DNA of 64,000 bases from Fulvia fulva (taxonomy: Eukaryota > Ascomycota > Dothideomycetes > Mycosphaerellales > Mycosphaerellaceae), in the NCBI RefSeq assembly GCF_020509005.1, contig NC_063022.1, positions 620,001 to 684,000 on the forward strand, read 5' to 3'. The first letter of the stretch is position 1. Each line of letters opens with the position of its first letter. Position numbers and translations under genes: made by a program. Below are positions 1 to 11,726 of this stretch, in pieces. The notes beneath the pieces are model-generated. The model saw nothing but the letters and a program-made list of their open reading frames with translations, searched no databases and was not told the origin of the DNA.

Positions 1-1615
1 AGTCATTGCTTTTCGTGGCGAGATCTCGAGATCTTCAGGTTTGGGCTTGTAGTTCTCTATACCGTCTCGCAACACGTTCATGGCCAGAAAGACAAGCCGT
101 GTCTGCGCGTCTTCGAGGGCAGGTTGTATCAGGCTTGCAAAGTCAAGCTTCCTACCAATAGGTCTGCCATGAACCGAGGGGCTTACCACAGCATTGTCAA
201 GATCGTCCTCGTCGTCAGACTCTGTTTCCGTGTAACGACCCTGTATCATGGCACATAGATCACACAGCATCTCCATCTTGGTCTCATGTATCGTCTTTGG
301 TCGAAGGTAGTCATACATGGGTTCCATCAAGCTCTCCAAGAACTCGTACAAGGCGCCGTCAGTCTCGAACCATTCGAACCACAAGTCGTACTCGTCCAGG
401 CAGATGCCGCGTATGAAGCTGACAGCCGTCTTCGCGAACGACATGACATCCGTATGCTGCGGACTGGCTGCGAGCTCGGCCATCTTCTTAGCAACGAGTG
501 GTAGGATCAGACGGCCACGCGTGGCAGCATACGACTGGTACAGCTCACGAAGCAGACCGAGATATTCCGGCTCGCGACCAGCATCCACATCGTCTGGAGT
601 GAGCACGGCGCGTTTCTGGATCTCAAGTCCGAGAGCCTTGAGTTCAGGAGCTGGAACTCTGAACTTGGCGTACAACAGCGCAGAGTGCGTAGTGTCTTTG
701 AGCTGACCACTTTGGACCCTCTTGCTGATATCGGCAGCAATCTCTCCGAGAGACTTGGTAAAGTGATGTCTTATCAGAGTCAGGCCTCGTGTAAGCAGAA
801 GACGATATCGACTGCGGTACGTCGCTGACTCCTTGTGCTTTGGATGTGACTCCATGTACGCAAGACAGTTGTCGAGGTTCGATAGCATCTCGGGAAAGTC
901 CTTGCCTTTTACGAGATTCGCTGCGCCCGGCGCATTGAGCCGCCTGGTCATGGGGTCCAGATATGCATAGTACTGTGCATTCTCGTCCAGAGCGTCTGCG
1001 AGCGCAGTGAGACGTCGTTGTTCGCCGATGAGTGATTCGCACTGCTGGCGAAATGCTTCCGTCTGAGCTTCCACCGCTTTGAAGGAGTTCGAGAGGGTCG
1101 AGAGCACAGACAGCGACTCTGCTGTGGACGCAAGTAGGTTCCCGAGATGTGTGTCTGACAGCTCCAGCTGTTCTTGGTATGAATGATAGCCCCAATGGCT
1201 GTTGTCCAGCAAGCTCTCTTCCAGCTGTCCGAACTCTGCCTCGAAGTCCAACTCTGATCGACTTGCTCCCGTCTCCTGCTGCCCAGAGAGGCTCTGCTTC
1301 CTCCGATAGAGTGGCTCGTTCTCGGCGTACGCATGCACGGCATGGTAGAAGTCGCTGTAGCTCTGCGCTCGTCGTGCTAGGGACGCCTTGGGAGGCCCGA
1401 TCCACGGGCTGTCGTCTTCAGTAACTTCCTGAATAGGCTCTATCGCCCCATCAGCTTTCTCTTCGGCCTAGTCACTATCAGAACAGTATGGCCAGTGGGT
1501 CGCGCGGGCGGTGGCTTACAGGTTGCTGCAACAGGGAAGCCCGTCGTTTATGCTGAGGCTTCTCTTTTGCGACCGCCGGCGCCGATGTGAGGGTGTGGAA
1601 CCACGCATCGTCCAT
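1..1615 (-). CDS. COG3: Conserved oligomeric Golgi complex subunit 3 (Sec34-like), C-terminally cut by the window edge
   Basis: Predicted exons are 1615-1520 and 1467-1, with a 52-bp intron (GTAAG...CTAG) between them. The start ATG at 1615 opens a short polar N-terminus (MDDAWFHTL...). The second exon then reads 489 codons without a stop to position 1, so the 3' end lies outside the window. The long helical region with SYSDFYHAVHAY, a coiled-coil-like stretch, and the block LLTRGLTLIRHHFTKSL resembles the Sec34/COG3 family. COG3 is a lobe-A subunit of the COG tethering complex, which captures retrograde vesicles within the Golgi. Recognition is by family resemblance, not by a database search. 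The splice restores one continuous frame, which supports the model. No frame damage is seen. Confidence 0.82.
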
Positions 1616-3165
1616 GGTGCAGAGGCACAACGGCTATGGGCAGTCGTGAGCCACGCAGTGACGGCAACGCGATCCAGCTCTCTACCCTCGTACGTGCACT
1701 GCTTCCGAAAGTCGCGATCTCAGGTCACAGCATGAAGCACGTGATGTGTAGCAGAGGATGGGATGGTTCCTGGGTGCGAAGGCAATCTGTACTTCGCGAT
1801 GAGGTGCCACCGTACTACAATGGCCAGCACATCATCGCCGTGTATAAGACGTGCCATATGCCTCGACGTGAGACGTGAGACGTGAGACGTTACGGCTTGT
1901 TGCGGCCAAACTCAGATGTCTTCTTCTGAGCCACTGTTACTACCACCACCACTTCTGCCGGCTGCCACTTCTGTCCCTGCTCACTGCTCAGGCACAGGAT
2001 GGCTCCCGACGCACCAACGAACTCTATACGCATATCTTGACCTCACCTTTCTTCTTTCACATCGACTGGTCAATTGGCATCATCAGAACGGCTCCCGCCA
2101 TCATACCTCCACAATGTCACACGAGTCACGACATCGTTCAGCCACCCGAGAGCGCCTCTGAGCTCTGCACGTCGCATTGCTGCGCGCTCCCGCCCGAGGA
2201 TGCACCATACATGGCCACGGCTCGCCCCTTCGCGCTCTGATGCGGTTTGATGGCATCAGACTGTCCGGTTATGGTGCTCGACTCCATGCAGAACGATCTA
2301 AGCGCATCGGACCCTCCATCCGGCGTCAAACTGGCCTCAGCCGAGCACTCCCGTGCCAAGTGATCCCGAGATCTCGGTTTGTGCAGGTCGTGCTCCGTCT
2401 GCCAATGTCCAAGTGGCCGAAGAATCCACAGCGTTGACATCACCCCGGTCCATACACTGGCTGGAACCTGTTATCACGCGCTTGCCACGCGAGCTACGCC
2501 TACCAAGACGACATGGTCACACGGCGTGCACTCTTCGTGGACGTGGCGCGCATAAGCTGCTGACCCTCGTCGGGAAGGACCATCGACCAGACCAGGGTGT
2601 ACCTTCTTCACACATACGTCTGGACATGCCTCGCGTGGCGCAGTGTGTCCGTGTCTGTGCAGTCACCCATCACAGCCCCGGTGCGCATCGACGGGCATCC
2701 TAGCTACATTCAGTAGACTCTTGAGCCTATGGTAACGCCCAATCGGTCGTGTGTGGAAGTACATTCCACCTGTACCAGGGATTTAACAACGGCCTGGCTG
2801 GGTCACAAACCCATCAGTCCACAAATCGGAGCTCTCGTGTTCACTCTACATAGCCTGGACCCAATCTCTGGAACGCTGTGGAGGAGGGCCGGTTGACCAT
2901 GTCGATGCACGGGCTCTTCATGAGCTGGCTTGCGATCTGTCGTATCGTGTGCCAGCTGTGCGATGCGTTTATAAACACGCCGTTGCTTCTCCTCTCTGAC
3001 AGCTCTCACGCTTCCTCGCGAGGTCTGACTGCACTGATCACTTCCTTCTTTCTCGAGGTCTTACCGCCGAGCCCCTCGTTTATACGTCCCACGCCACACA
3101 GTCACCTGCACACATGCTGGTGCGGACTCTTTGACAATCACATCTGGAGGCTTTGTGGATTTAGC
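1616..3165. other. Intergenic region between COG3 and the RRM gene, no supported gene
   Basis: Both neighbours are transcribed away from this stretch, so it probably holds their two promoters. The open frames here (for example 1875-2240 and 2353-2703, plus strand) are short, Pro/Ser/Arg-rich and resemble no family I know. A 7-bp unit, ACGTGAG, is repeated three times head to tail at 1866-1886. Confidence 0.5.
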
Positions 3166-4312
3166 ATGTCATCCTCTCGCGGTAATGGGCCATTTTTTGT
3201 TCACATTGAAAATGTACGAACCGTTGGACACACACAGAAATCACCCACTAACCAGTCGCAAGCTCCCAGACAGATACACATGGCAGGATCTGAAGGACAT
3301 GATCAGAAGGCGCGCTGCCCATGGCGTCTGGACAGACATGGCTGTGTTGCCGAACGGTCAACCGGGTGGGAAGGGATACGCCCGTATCCAAAGATCAAAT
3401 GAGGCATCCGACCTCTACAGTGCGCAATGTCGATCGTGCACAGTTCGAAGGTCGTTCATGCTGACAAGTGTTGTAGAGTATCTGACCCAGAATATCATCG
3501 AAGGCCGAAGACTTCGAGTGCACCTATGGGATACCAGTGAAATACCAGCCAACTTCATTACATGCAACTGCAACAACACCCAAATCCATCCATCCGGCCA
3601 ACAAATCGCTCAATGGGTCGCCCAACCCGGTTGGCAAACATTCTCCGCCACATCACCCATCTCTATGGCACAGCCCGCGCTATACCCTCCACCGAGCACG
3701 ATGCCCACAATGATGCCTCCGTCAGTGCAGCAGCCGCCCATGCAATGGAGCGCAGATCAGCTCACTTTGGCAATGTCTAGGGTGGGCCTGGATCCACGAA
3801 ACCCTGCCGACGTTCATCAGTATACCAGGCAGGTATGGTCGGTCCGTCAGGCGCCGCAACAACAGTACCAGGCACAAGGAGGCGCTCAGCAGTATCCGCG
3901 GTACATGGCGAATTCAACAGGTCTACCAACAAACACCAGCCAAGGAGTGATCAGGACTGAGGCACGTGGCATCTTCATCAGCGGATTGAATTTCAAGGCC
4001 TGCACTCGTGATATTGAGCTCCACTTCGGGGAAGCTGGGGAAGTGGTCAAAGTGGACCTCCAGAAAGATCCACAAGGCAAATCGAAGGGCAACGCCACCA
4101 TACAGTATGCTTCGGCAGAGGCTGCACAGAGGGCGATCGAGATGTTTCACGGCGAAAGATTCCAAAACATGAGGATGAACGTCCGGAGAGACAAAGAAGC
4201 AACGGCGATCAACGCCCCGCAGCCTACAGGCACAGTCCAATCAGCAGCTCGCAGGACAGAGCAGCCAACCATTGTGAATGGTAGCCAGGTGCGTCAAGCG
4301 ATGCGAGCATGA
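3166..4312 (+). CDS. RNA-binding protein with two RRM domains
   Basis: Predicted exons are 3166-3213, 3263-3419 and 3477-4312 (346 residues). The first intron (49 bp, branch CACTAAC) joins FFVHIEN to LPDRYTWQDLKDM, rebuilding the start of RRM1. The second (57 bp, branch GCTGAC) joins EASDLY to KYLTQNIIEGRRLRVHLWD, its end; being a multiple of three it reads through when unspliced. RRM2 is clear near residues 245-315: GIFISGLNF is its RNP2-like strand and KSKGNATIQY its RNP1-like strand. A Pro/Gln/Met-rich linker separates the domains. YTWQDLKD is typical of the Gbp2/Hrb1 and SR-like RRM group, so an mRNA-binding role in export or processing is likely, but no orthologue is assigned. The second donor (GTGCGC) is weak. 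Confidence 0.78.
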
Positions 4313-7300
4313 CAATGATCCGTTGTGCAAATACTGAGAGACACAGCTGCCAAATACTGCTGTATCTTTGCCCGCACAGCAGGTTCGCAAAGACAGCGTC
4401 ATCTCGTACTGTCCTTGATGTTCTAGCGACTTTCACGACCCACCTCCGACGACGAAGCTCAAACCCTGGAGAGAGGCTCAGTTTGCATTCAGCCACTATC
4501 ACCTGCATCACAAGGCGTTGGATTCCTGGGGTACACAAAGCACATACATGGGTAGGTAAGGTGAACTGCGCGAGCATTCAGGCCTGCTTTTCTGACATTC
4601 AGTACATGCGCACAGAAAAGTATGGAGGAGTATCGGTGTACACAGCATCTACGTAATACCTTTGTCGAAAGCTTGCAATGTAGCTCTCCGCTGTCCATCG
4701 ACAGGTCCTCATCTCTGTGTCGCCTCAGGTCCTTCACACGCTGTGGAACCGGATCCCAGGTCAGACCACTGCTCAACCTGCAAGCCCCGCCTTCACGATG
4801 AGCGCTTTGCGAGAAATGCTGAACAGAAACACTACTCGCTGGTCACCCGCACTGCAGTCTGCGGGCATGCAAGGTCAACGTTGCCTTGACGCGCGCAAGC
4901 AAGCTATGCCTCAACGCATCATTGCGGCGCTGATGCCCGAAACCGTCTACCATCTGTTCAGCGCACCCTTTTGAAACCCGACAGCCTGGCTCCCGGACCG
5001 CGCCGTTGGATCTAGCGGCTCCGACAACTCGCCAAGCTGCATTGACCGCGCAGTGATTCGGAATAACTTCTCGACCTGTGTTAGAGGCGGCAAATTGAAG
5101 CATGATGGTGGAGCACACGCGGTTGAGCAGTACCATCATCCCATGAGCGGCGATTGAGGGGGAGGGTCGATTGGACACCATTTATTCACGCAGCAGCATC
5201 ATGCAATCAATACTGATCCGAAGTGTGGCAGCCAACGAGCACGAACTTACCGCGCCAGGCGCGCTTCAGGAAGAATTGTCCATGGATGTGAGAAGCTGCC
5301 GGACTACAACCCAGCTTGCGCCATGAAGCGCCTGCAGACGACGCACATGCGCGGGGTACCACAGCAGCTCTCAAGACGATTCGGATAGCTGCCTAGGGTT
5401 CTCGGCCTTCAGAAGCGGCAGTAGCTACCCGTACGTCGTACGTGGTTGCTGCTCTTGATCCAGATGACGGGAAAACGAGACTTGAAAGATGCGCCTGCGA
5501 CGAATACCACAATTCGGCAGATCCTTCCTCGCACAGGAAATCCGCCCTTAGCGCGACAAGACCTCATCGCCAGTGTCGTTGTTTTTGTCTTAACCGAGAT
5601 TGAAATCCTCCAGCTTGATGGTACCGACGAAAAGAGAATGCATGGAGCTGTGGTCGCTTGCGCGCTGGCATTCTTCCAACGCTGGTCGACATTGTCTGGG
5701 GTGCGATGCAATTGCTCGAAGCGTCAACACAGCGCAGATACGGCCCTTCTCGCGATGCTGCTGACTTCACGGGAGCTGCCGTGCAGTATGCAGCAACGGT
5801 GATGCATAACGCCAATGGCTCTGCATGCGGAACCACGGATCAGGTCGCTAGATCTTAGCGCTGCGGCGGGCAACACGACCAGGATTGGGATTTGAGCCGG
5901 AAATCCAGTCCCCAGCGGCCGCGATGCTGCGTAACAATGGGCGTTGTTGCACGACCCACTTGAACATTCACAGACTCACAGCGACCTGCCTTTTTGGGCG
6001 TCGCCCAGCGTGCCCCAAGAAAGGCTTTCGCGCTAGTGTGCTGCATATTCCAAGACCAGCAGACAGAAGCATGAACGGCATGACTTGTGAACCTGTTTTC
6101 AGCAGACTTGCCGTCACTTATCGTCAGTCTTGACGGCGTGCCGGGATAACTTGCCCAACATGGCAGAAGCGCGTTTTGGCGGTGCGAATAGCGGACGATG
6201 AGACCAGGTCCATGCATCGAGACTCGGTACATTTGCCTTCTGGCTTCCTGCATGAATACTACAGACGTGTAGTTTCACAGCACGCACGGGCCAAAAGCAT
6301 CTAGGCATGGCTGCTCCGGACTTGAAGCTTTGACTTCTCCGCCGACTTTCATATGCTTATTGGCGGCCTTCGATATCATTGTGCGTTCAGCTATGAGAGT
6401 CCGTGTCTTCTCGGTATACTTCTGGACTCCCACTCCAGTTTCTCAAGAACGCCAGACTGTTCCTCGACCCTCGTTGCCCAAACATGACCCTACAGCTACC
6501 ACGGCGCACGAGCAGCAAGCGCTTCATGCTGTGACCCAAGCCACGAGCATGGGCATGACGTTTCGTCTCTAAGTTTGTCACTGAGACAAGAGAGGTGGTG
6601 ACGACAATTGAATATGGCCACGCGTCAACACGATCATCGTCGGATACGACAACAGTTCAGGCATGGCCACCCCGAAAAGAGCTGTCAGAAGTCGCCAGGT
6701 ATCACATTGCCGACATCGAACACAGCATCTCGCCATGCACCGCTCATCGCCATGGCCAACAACCATCGCTAAGATACAAGTAATCACACAACCACGCCAT
6801 ATGAGTTCACGGCATACAAGGTGAGTACAACGGTTTGAGAATACATGCAGGGACCCATACCCGAGTGCTGTCGTGTCCACAACGATCTGGAGAGATTGCT
6901 GGCGCTTAGCACGATCTTTCAGTTGATCCTCGATGATCAGTAAACAGAGAGCAGTGTTTGAGACTTGACTCCTTATCGAACGCCACTCGCCTCATACAGC
7001 ATTCTAGACTGATGTCACGACCACAATTTCTGCTCCTTCGTGAATGTCCACAGGTAAGACAACACAATACAGGATACTCCGCCAGCCATACAAGACACAT
7101 TTATGTCCATCGTGCACCAGTTCCCACACCACTCAAAGTCCATGGGGGAAAAAAGCTCAGACGACGCGGCCGCAACATGAATCTCGAGCCATATTCGGAC
7201 CTTGCTCCAGAACGCCATAAGCAGCCATCACTTCCACAACATCCGTTGAAGCAACATGCAGGACTAGATCCGGGCCGAAAGTGCAGCTCATGCGGACGGT

Positions 7301-8466
7301 TCTAAGACATATGCTAGCGCAGGAAGACGTGTCGCGACAATAATGATGCACTGAAGATGGAACCTCACACTTACTCCAAGCCCAGGAGCGGCTGATCCTA
7401 GGACAACCGGCAAGTAGCAAAAATGCCGCAGATTGATAATCGACGATCGGAGTACTTCGTTCGAGAAGTACCTCCATGCATCGGATATGGGGCTAGCTTT
7501 ACAAGCCACTGTCAATGAGTTACTGCAGGCACTGACGAGGCGCCACTAGATGGAAAGACTGTGGTATAGCCACGACGGAGTAAGCAGACCGGTCTGATGG
7601 CGCTTTGTACCCAACGACCGCTCTCTTCCAGTAAGCCTTACGACCCTTGCCAAATCGAACCAACAAAGGGTACAATGATACAGGTACGTCTTTCGGCCCC
7701 AAGGAGCTTGTCTCTGGTGCTCACTGCTCACGACATGCAGAGTGAGTATCTCCAAGTAGCCATCGGTACTTCCACAACATGTCCATCCATCCGGCAAGCG
7801 AGGTCCCAACAACGCAGAGGTGATCCTCACTACCGTTGGTGGGAAGATATACGTAACACCCTTCCTTCTTATTCGCGTCGCCAAGCTGTCCCGACATTTC
7901 GCGTTATCTCAGGGTGTGGCTAAGATTCAGAGCAGAACTTTGGTGTTTACACAACATGTCCAGCGAGCGAGTTCGAGTTAATAAGTACCTCCTCTACCCC
8001 CTCTACCTCCTCTACCTCCTTGCCAAGCTATCCCGACATCACAACGTTCTCGTGCAGGCGGCGCACGGGCAGCAGTCAGTCGCCGCGACAGGTCTGCCTC
8101 ATTCGTGGGACCTGCTGCGGTGGTGGCTGTTTTGTAGTCTTGTAGAGGCCTGGCGGAGTAAGCACCGAGTACGCATGTTCGTCTTGGAGGCATTTATACT
8201 GATGGTGGCATGCTGTGGTAACGCTTCTCGTCAGACTCGATGTACAGGAGTGGTGAGATCGTTGTCATCCAAGCCTGTACTGTCTCGTGGTCGTTACTCA
8301 GGGTGAAGAGATATTGTTCTTGACGGAGTTGTGGTAGTGGTGTACGCATCTCCTACAAGACTTCTGTAGATCACCGAAGCTACGAGCTACCCCCAGGTTG
8401 CCTCCTGCCTATCCCATGAGCCGTGGACCCTGTCTTGACAACCCGTTCAGCCTACAGTCTATCTAC
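4313..8466. other. Gene-poor 4.1-kb stretch
   Basis: I find no convincing gene. The longest open frames (5446-5802 plus, 118 codons; 5855-6253 minus, 132 codons) have no recognisable domain and no splice partner that extends them. A 9-bp CCTCTACCY unit is repeated three times at 7991-8017. The stretch lies between the 3' ends of the RRM gene and NUP42, so it is not needed as a promoter for either; that makes its length notable. It could hold non-coding transcripts or eroded sequence. Confidence 0.45.
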
Positions 8467-10658
8467 TTAGAAGTCCCAGCCAACCCACTCCCTCTTCGGC
8501 GGAATCTCAGGCACGACCCCATCCTTGAACGCCCCATTCGTTGTGACAAAATCGTACAACTCCTTCAGTTGCCTGCCTAAGTCACTATCCAGTATCTCTT
8601 TTGGCGGCTCGGCGTCTGGGACTTCCTTGCCGTAACGCGCATGCGGGAACCAGATCCGCTCTTTCTTGTGATGATTAGGATCGATCTGTGTTGGCGCGTG
8701 CTTCATATAGTAGCCGATCTTGGGGTCCTGCTCGTCTGGAATGACTTGCATTCCATGCCAGTGCGAAGGAAGTGGTAACTCGGGTTGAGCAGTGTTTGGC
8801 GCGGCTGCTGGCTGGGTGGTGCTGCCGAAACCCCCAGTTGGTGCTGCTGGTTGTACAGGTGCGCCGAAGCCTGATGTGACAGGCTGTGCAGGGGCGCCGA
8901 ATCCTGTGTTGGCGGCGCCAGGTTGCGATGGGGCGCCGAATCCTGATGCAGCGGGTTGTGTAGGAGCACCGAAAGCTGGTGCGGCGGTCTGGGAGGGAGC
9001 GCCAAAGCCTCCTGTTGTGGCTGGCTGGGAGGCAGCGCCAAAGCCTGAAGTTGGCTGGGAAGGAGCGCCGAAGCCCGCGGGGACGCTGCGCTGTCCAAAA
9101 CCTGTCCCAAATGTTCCCGATGATGAGCCAAGACCAGACTGGCCAAAAGCAGGCTTCTGTCCGAATGGTGAAGGGTTTGCAGCAGCGCCGATGAAGCCGG
9201 TAGAAGGCTGTTGGCTTGCTGCTGCGAAAGGTGACGGTCTGCTCGCCGCACCAAATGCCGAAGGCTGACCGAATGCTGTACTGCTGGACTGCGCAGGCTG
9301 TGGACTGCCGAATGGCGAGGGCTTCTTGGTAGCAGCACCAAATGCTGTCGAGCTTCCAAACGCCGGCGCTGCCTGTGCTGTCTGTGCTGGTGCAGCGAAC
9401 GGTGACTGCTTGGCCGCTGCACCGAAGCCAGATTGACCAAAGCCAGGCTGTGCCGGTGCACCGAATGCACTAGGTCTTTGGCCCATGTTCGATGTTTGCC
9501 CAAAACCACCGCCTCCGCCAAGAGCTGACGGTTGACCAAAGCCACCGGCACTGGCAGTACTACTAGCGCCGAGTTGCGAAGTCTGACCAAACCCAGATCT
9601 CGATGGCTGACCGAAGGCATTCCCACCACCTAAGGATGAGGTTTGGCCAAAACCGCCACTAGTAGCAGGTGCTGAAGGTGCACCGAAGGCGGATGTCTGT
9701 GCGGCTGGCTGTCCGAAGCCGCCAGTTGGCTTGTTCCAAGGTTGCGTGGGCTTAGTCTCGAGGTCAAGCCGGTTGGGATGCTCGTACTGCCCGTCGACAA
9801 CGTACTTCTTCGCGCCTTCGACGTCGTTCAAGATTGCTTGAACCTTTTGCTCGACCTGGTTCAGCAGGTCGCGTTCATGATTCGCCTAAATGTTCGCGTC
9901 AGCCATGGTCCGCGACAAAGTATCGGGGATGCACATACGTATTCTTGTTCGCGACCCGCAGCTTTTGCGATGTAGTACTTCACGCGCATTTCTTCCGGGC
10001 TTTGCTCGAGGTCACCTTCTATCAGCTGCCGGGGTGGCTTGTTGCCGGGCGCGTAACAAGAGAGCGGCCATATTGGTCGATCTCCAGGAGGGTCGCCGCC
10101 AGATATGCTGCTAAGATCCTGCTTGATGTTCGCGTTGGTGACGTTGAAGCTGTAAGTGCTGTTAGTCCGATGCACTCAGATAGCTCATGCTGTTGACAAG
10201 CTTACGGCTCAGATTGTGTTGCTGTGCGACTGTTAGCTGTGACTCCTCGAGATCTGTATGCCATGATGTGCGATTGTTGTTGTAGTGGTGAAGTGGAAGT
10301 GGCAAGTCGACGGTTGATCTGCACGTAGATGGACGCGAGCACGGCGAGAAGGGCAGCTGCCCCACGCGCTACAACGGCTTCACATGCAACACTGCCATAA
10401 CACAGCGCATTCACTCACCTCCACCGCCTACTGCACCAGATCTGCCACGCTGCTGATTCTGCCCTTGGCCTTGCACCGAGAGAGGGGCGAATCTATTCGT
10501 GTTGGAGTTCGAATTCGAATTGAAGCCTCTTGAACTGCCTGGGTGTTCAAACTTGCAACCATCTACACAGTCTCAGCAATCTGTCGCCTTCGTACATGCA
10601 CATTCCTCATACCTCCGAACCTGCAGTTGCCCTGCTGGAAGAACTTGCAGACCACCAT
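8467..10658 (-). CDS. NUP42: FG nucleoporin with N-terminal CCCH zinc finger (NUP42/AMO1 type)
   Basis: Predicted exons are 10658-10613, 10562-10419, 10221-10206, 10149-9939 and 9885-8467 (611 residues). Splicing the first intron (50 bp) completes a CCCH zinc finger, VVCKFFQQGNCRFGDGCKFEH, with C-x7-C-x5-C-x3-H spacing. A middle segment follows with RPIWPLSCYAPG and EEMRVKYY blocks typical of the family. The rest is a long FG region (GFGQP, SAFGAP and similar), then a conserved charged tail ending in WVGWDF. NUP42 sits on the cytoplasmic face of the nuclear pore and helps the Gle1/Dbp5 mRNA export step. The 16-bp third exon and the 197-bp intron before it are the weakest part of the model; they were chosen because they keep frame and use a GCTAAC branch site. 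Confidence 0.85.
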
Positions 10659-11319
10659 GTTTGCGCACGAAGGCGCTGTCTTCAGGTCTCGGATCCGAGC
10701 GTCACCACCATGCGCACTCTACTATACTCGTTGATTGGCAGTGTATAATGTTACTCTCGATCGCCTTTTCGCAAGACAGTCAGATTTGAGGGTATGCAAC
10801 CTTTCTTTGTCGCGTAAGCCTTTGTTGAAGATGACCGTTTGTCGGCTAGCAGCTCGGGTTACCAGATTAGAAGAACTTCCGCCAGCCGTTTGTGCGATTC
10901 CGAGGGCGAAAGGTTTGTAATGAACGGTTGTATCGCAAGTTGATGGAAAGATGTCTGCAAGTCGCGAAGCCAATCTGAGCAACGCGACTGCAGGGGTGGC
11001 ACGCGCCCCGAAACCTACGCAATGTCTTGGCGTTCACCTTGGAAGTTCGAAGTCCAATCGGCCTCGAGCCATTTGTTGCTCTTTGTCGTCGTTGTCGCCA
11101 TGCTCGAGAAGAAGGGTCCACGCGCGACACTCCAGCGAACCGGACTGGCAAAGGACACACGATAGCCTGGAATCGATCAGCACCGCCTCTGGACTCCACA
11201 TTCGACACGCCGCGCGAAGACCAACGTGCAGCACTCTCCGCTAGGACCGCCAACGAGGCCAACGATTCTGGACTGGGACATGCAGCTGACAAGCACACAG
11301 CTGGACCATTTTCAACTAC
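10659..11319. other. Intergenic region upstream of NUP42 and the small membrane protein gene
   Basis: This is a divergent promoter region. Overlapping short frames occur on both strands (for example 10867-11496 minus), but none shows a domain or convincing start. Nothing else is seen. Confidence 0.4.
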
Positions 11320-11708
11320 ATGCACCCGTTCTCCTTCCCTATCGTTGGCATCTTCGTAGCTGGATACATCACCGCCCGCTGGGACCTCATCACCCAGCTG
11401 TATGAGCTTGCAGTCTTTGCCTGGGACCACGGAGTCGTGGTAAGGAAGAGCATGACATACAATTGCTGATCGACCGCTGATGCATGGTCTAGACACGCGC
11501 TGCGAAAGGCTTCGCCATCCTCTCCCTCTTCTTCGTCCTCATCGTCATACCGATCGAGCGCATCGCCGCACGAGAAGCCGAGCTTGTCAGTCAGCTCGGT
11601 CTGTCTACAACACACGACTTCTCGACTGACCTTGTTCATCAGCACCCACGCACACAAGAGACAGGCGTATCCGCACGGGAACAGCTACGGCGCAGAGGAT
11701 CCTTCTAG
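11320..11708 (+). CDS. Small two-helix membrane protein of unknown function
   Basis: Exons 11320-11439 and 11493-11708 encode 111 residues. The 53-bp intron (GTAAGG...CTAG) falls between HGVV and TRAAKGF. Two hydrophobic segments are visible, PFSFPIVGIFVAGYI near the N-terminus and GFAILSLFFVLIVIPI just after the junction. A charged tail ends in REQLRRRGSF. I do not recognise the family. The stop codon is 18 bp before the predicted start of GPI1 on the same strand, far closer than normal fungal gene spacing. That suggests a shared transcript or a regulatory relation with GPI1. The clean splice and the hydrophobic pattern argue that it is real; expression data would be needed to be sure. Confidence 0.55.
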
Positions 11709-11726
11709 TTGTTGCGCAATGGGAGC

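Noticed and set aside
3131..3262. Non-ATG upstream reading of the RRM gene
   Set aside because: The 49-bp intron at 3214-3262 with a CACTAAC branch joins an ATG-started exon to RRM1 and gives the expected RRM start.
5870..5915. A tRNA T-arm-like word (GGATTTGAGCCGG) on the minus strand
   Set aside because: No matching acceptor, D-arm or anticodon stem could be folded around it.
8792..9268. Plus-strand 158-codon frame and minus-strand 308-codon frame (8703-9629)
   Set aside because: Both are shadows of the FG-repeat exon of NUP42; neither has any motif, whereas the chosen frame has FG repeats and a conserved tail.
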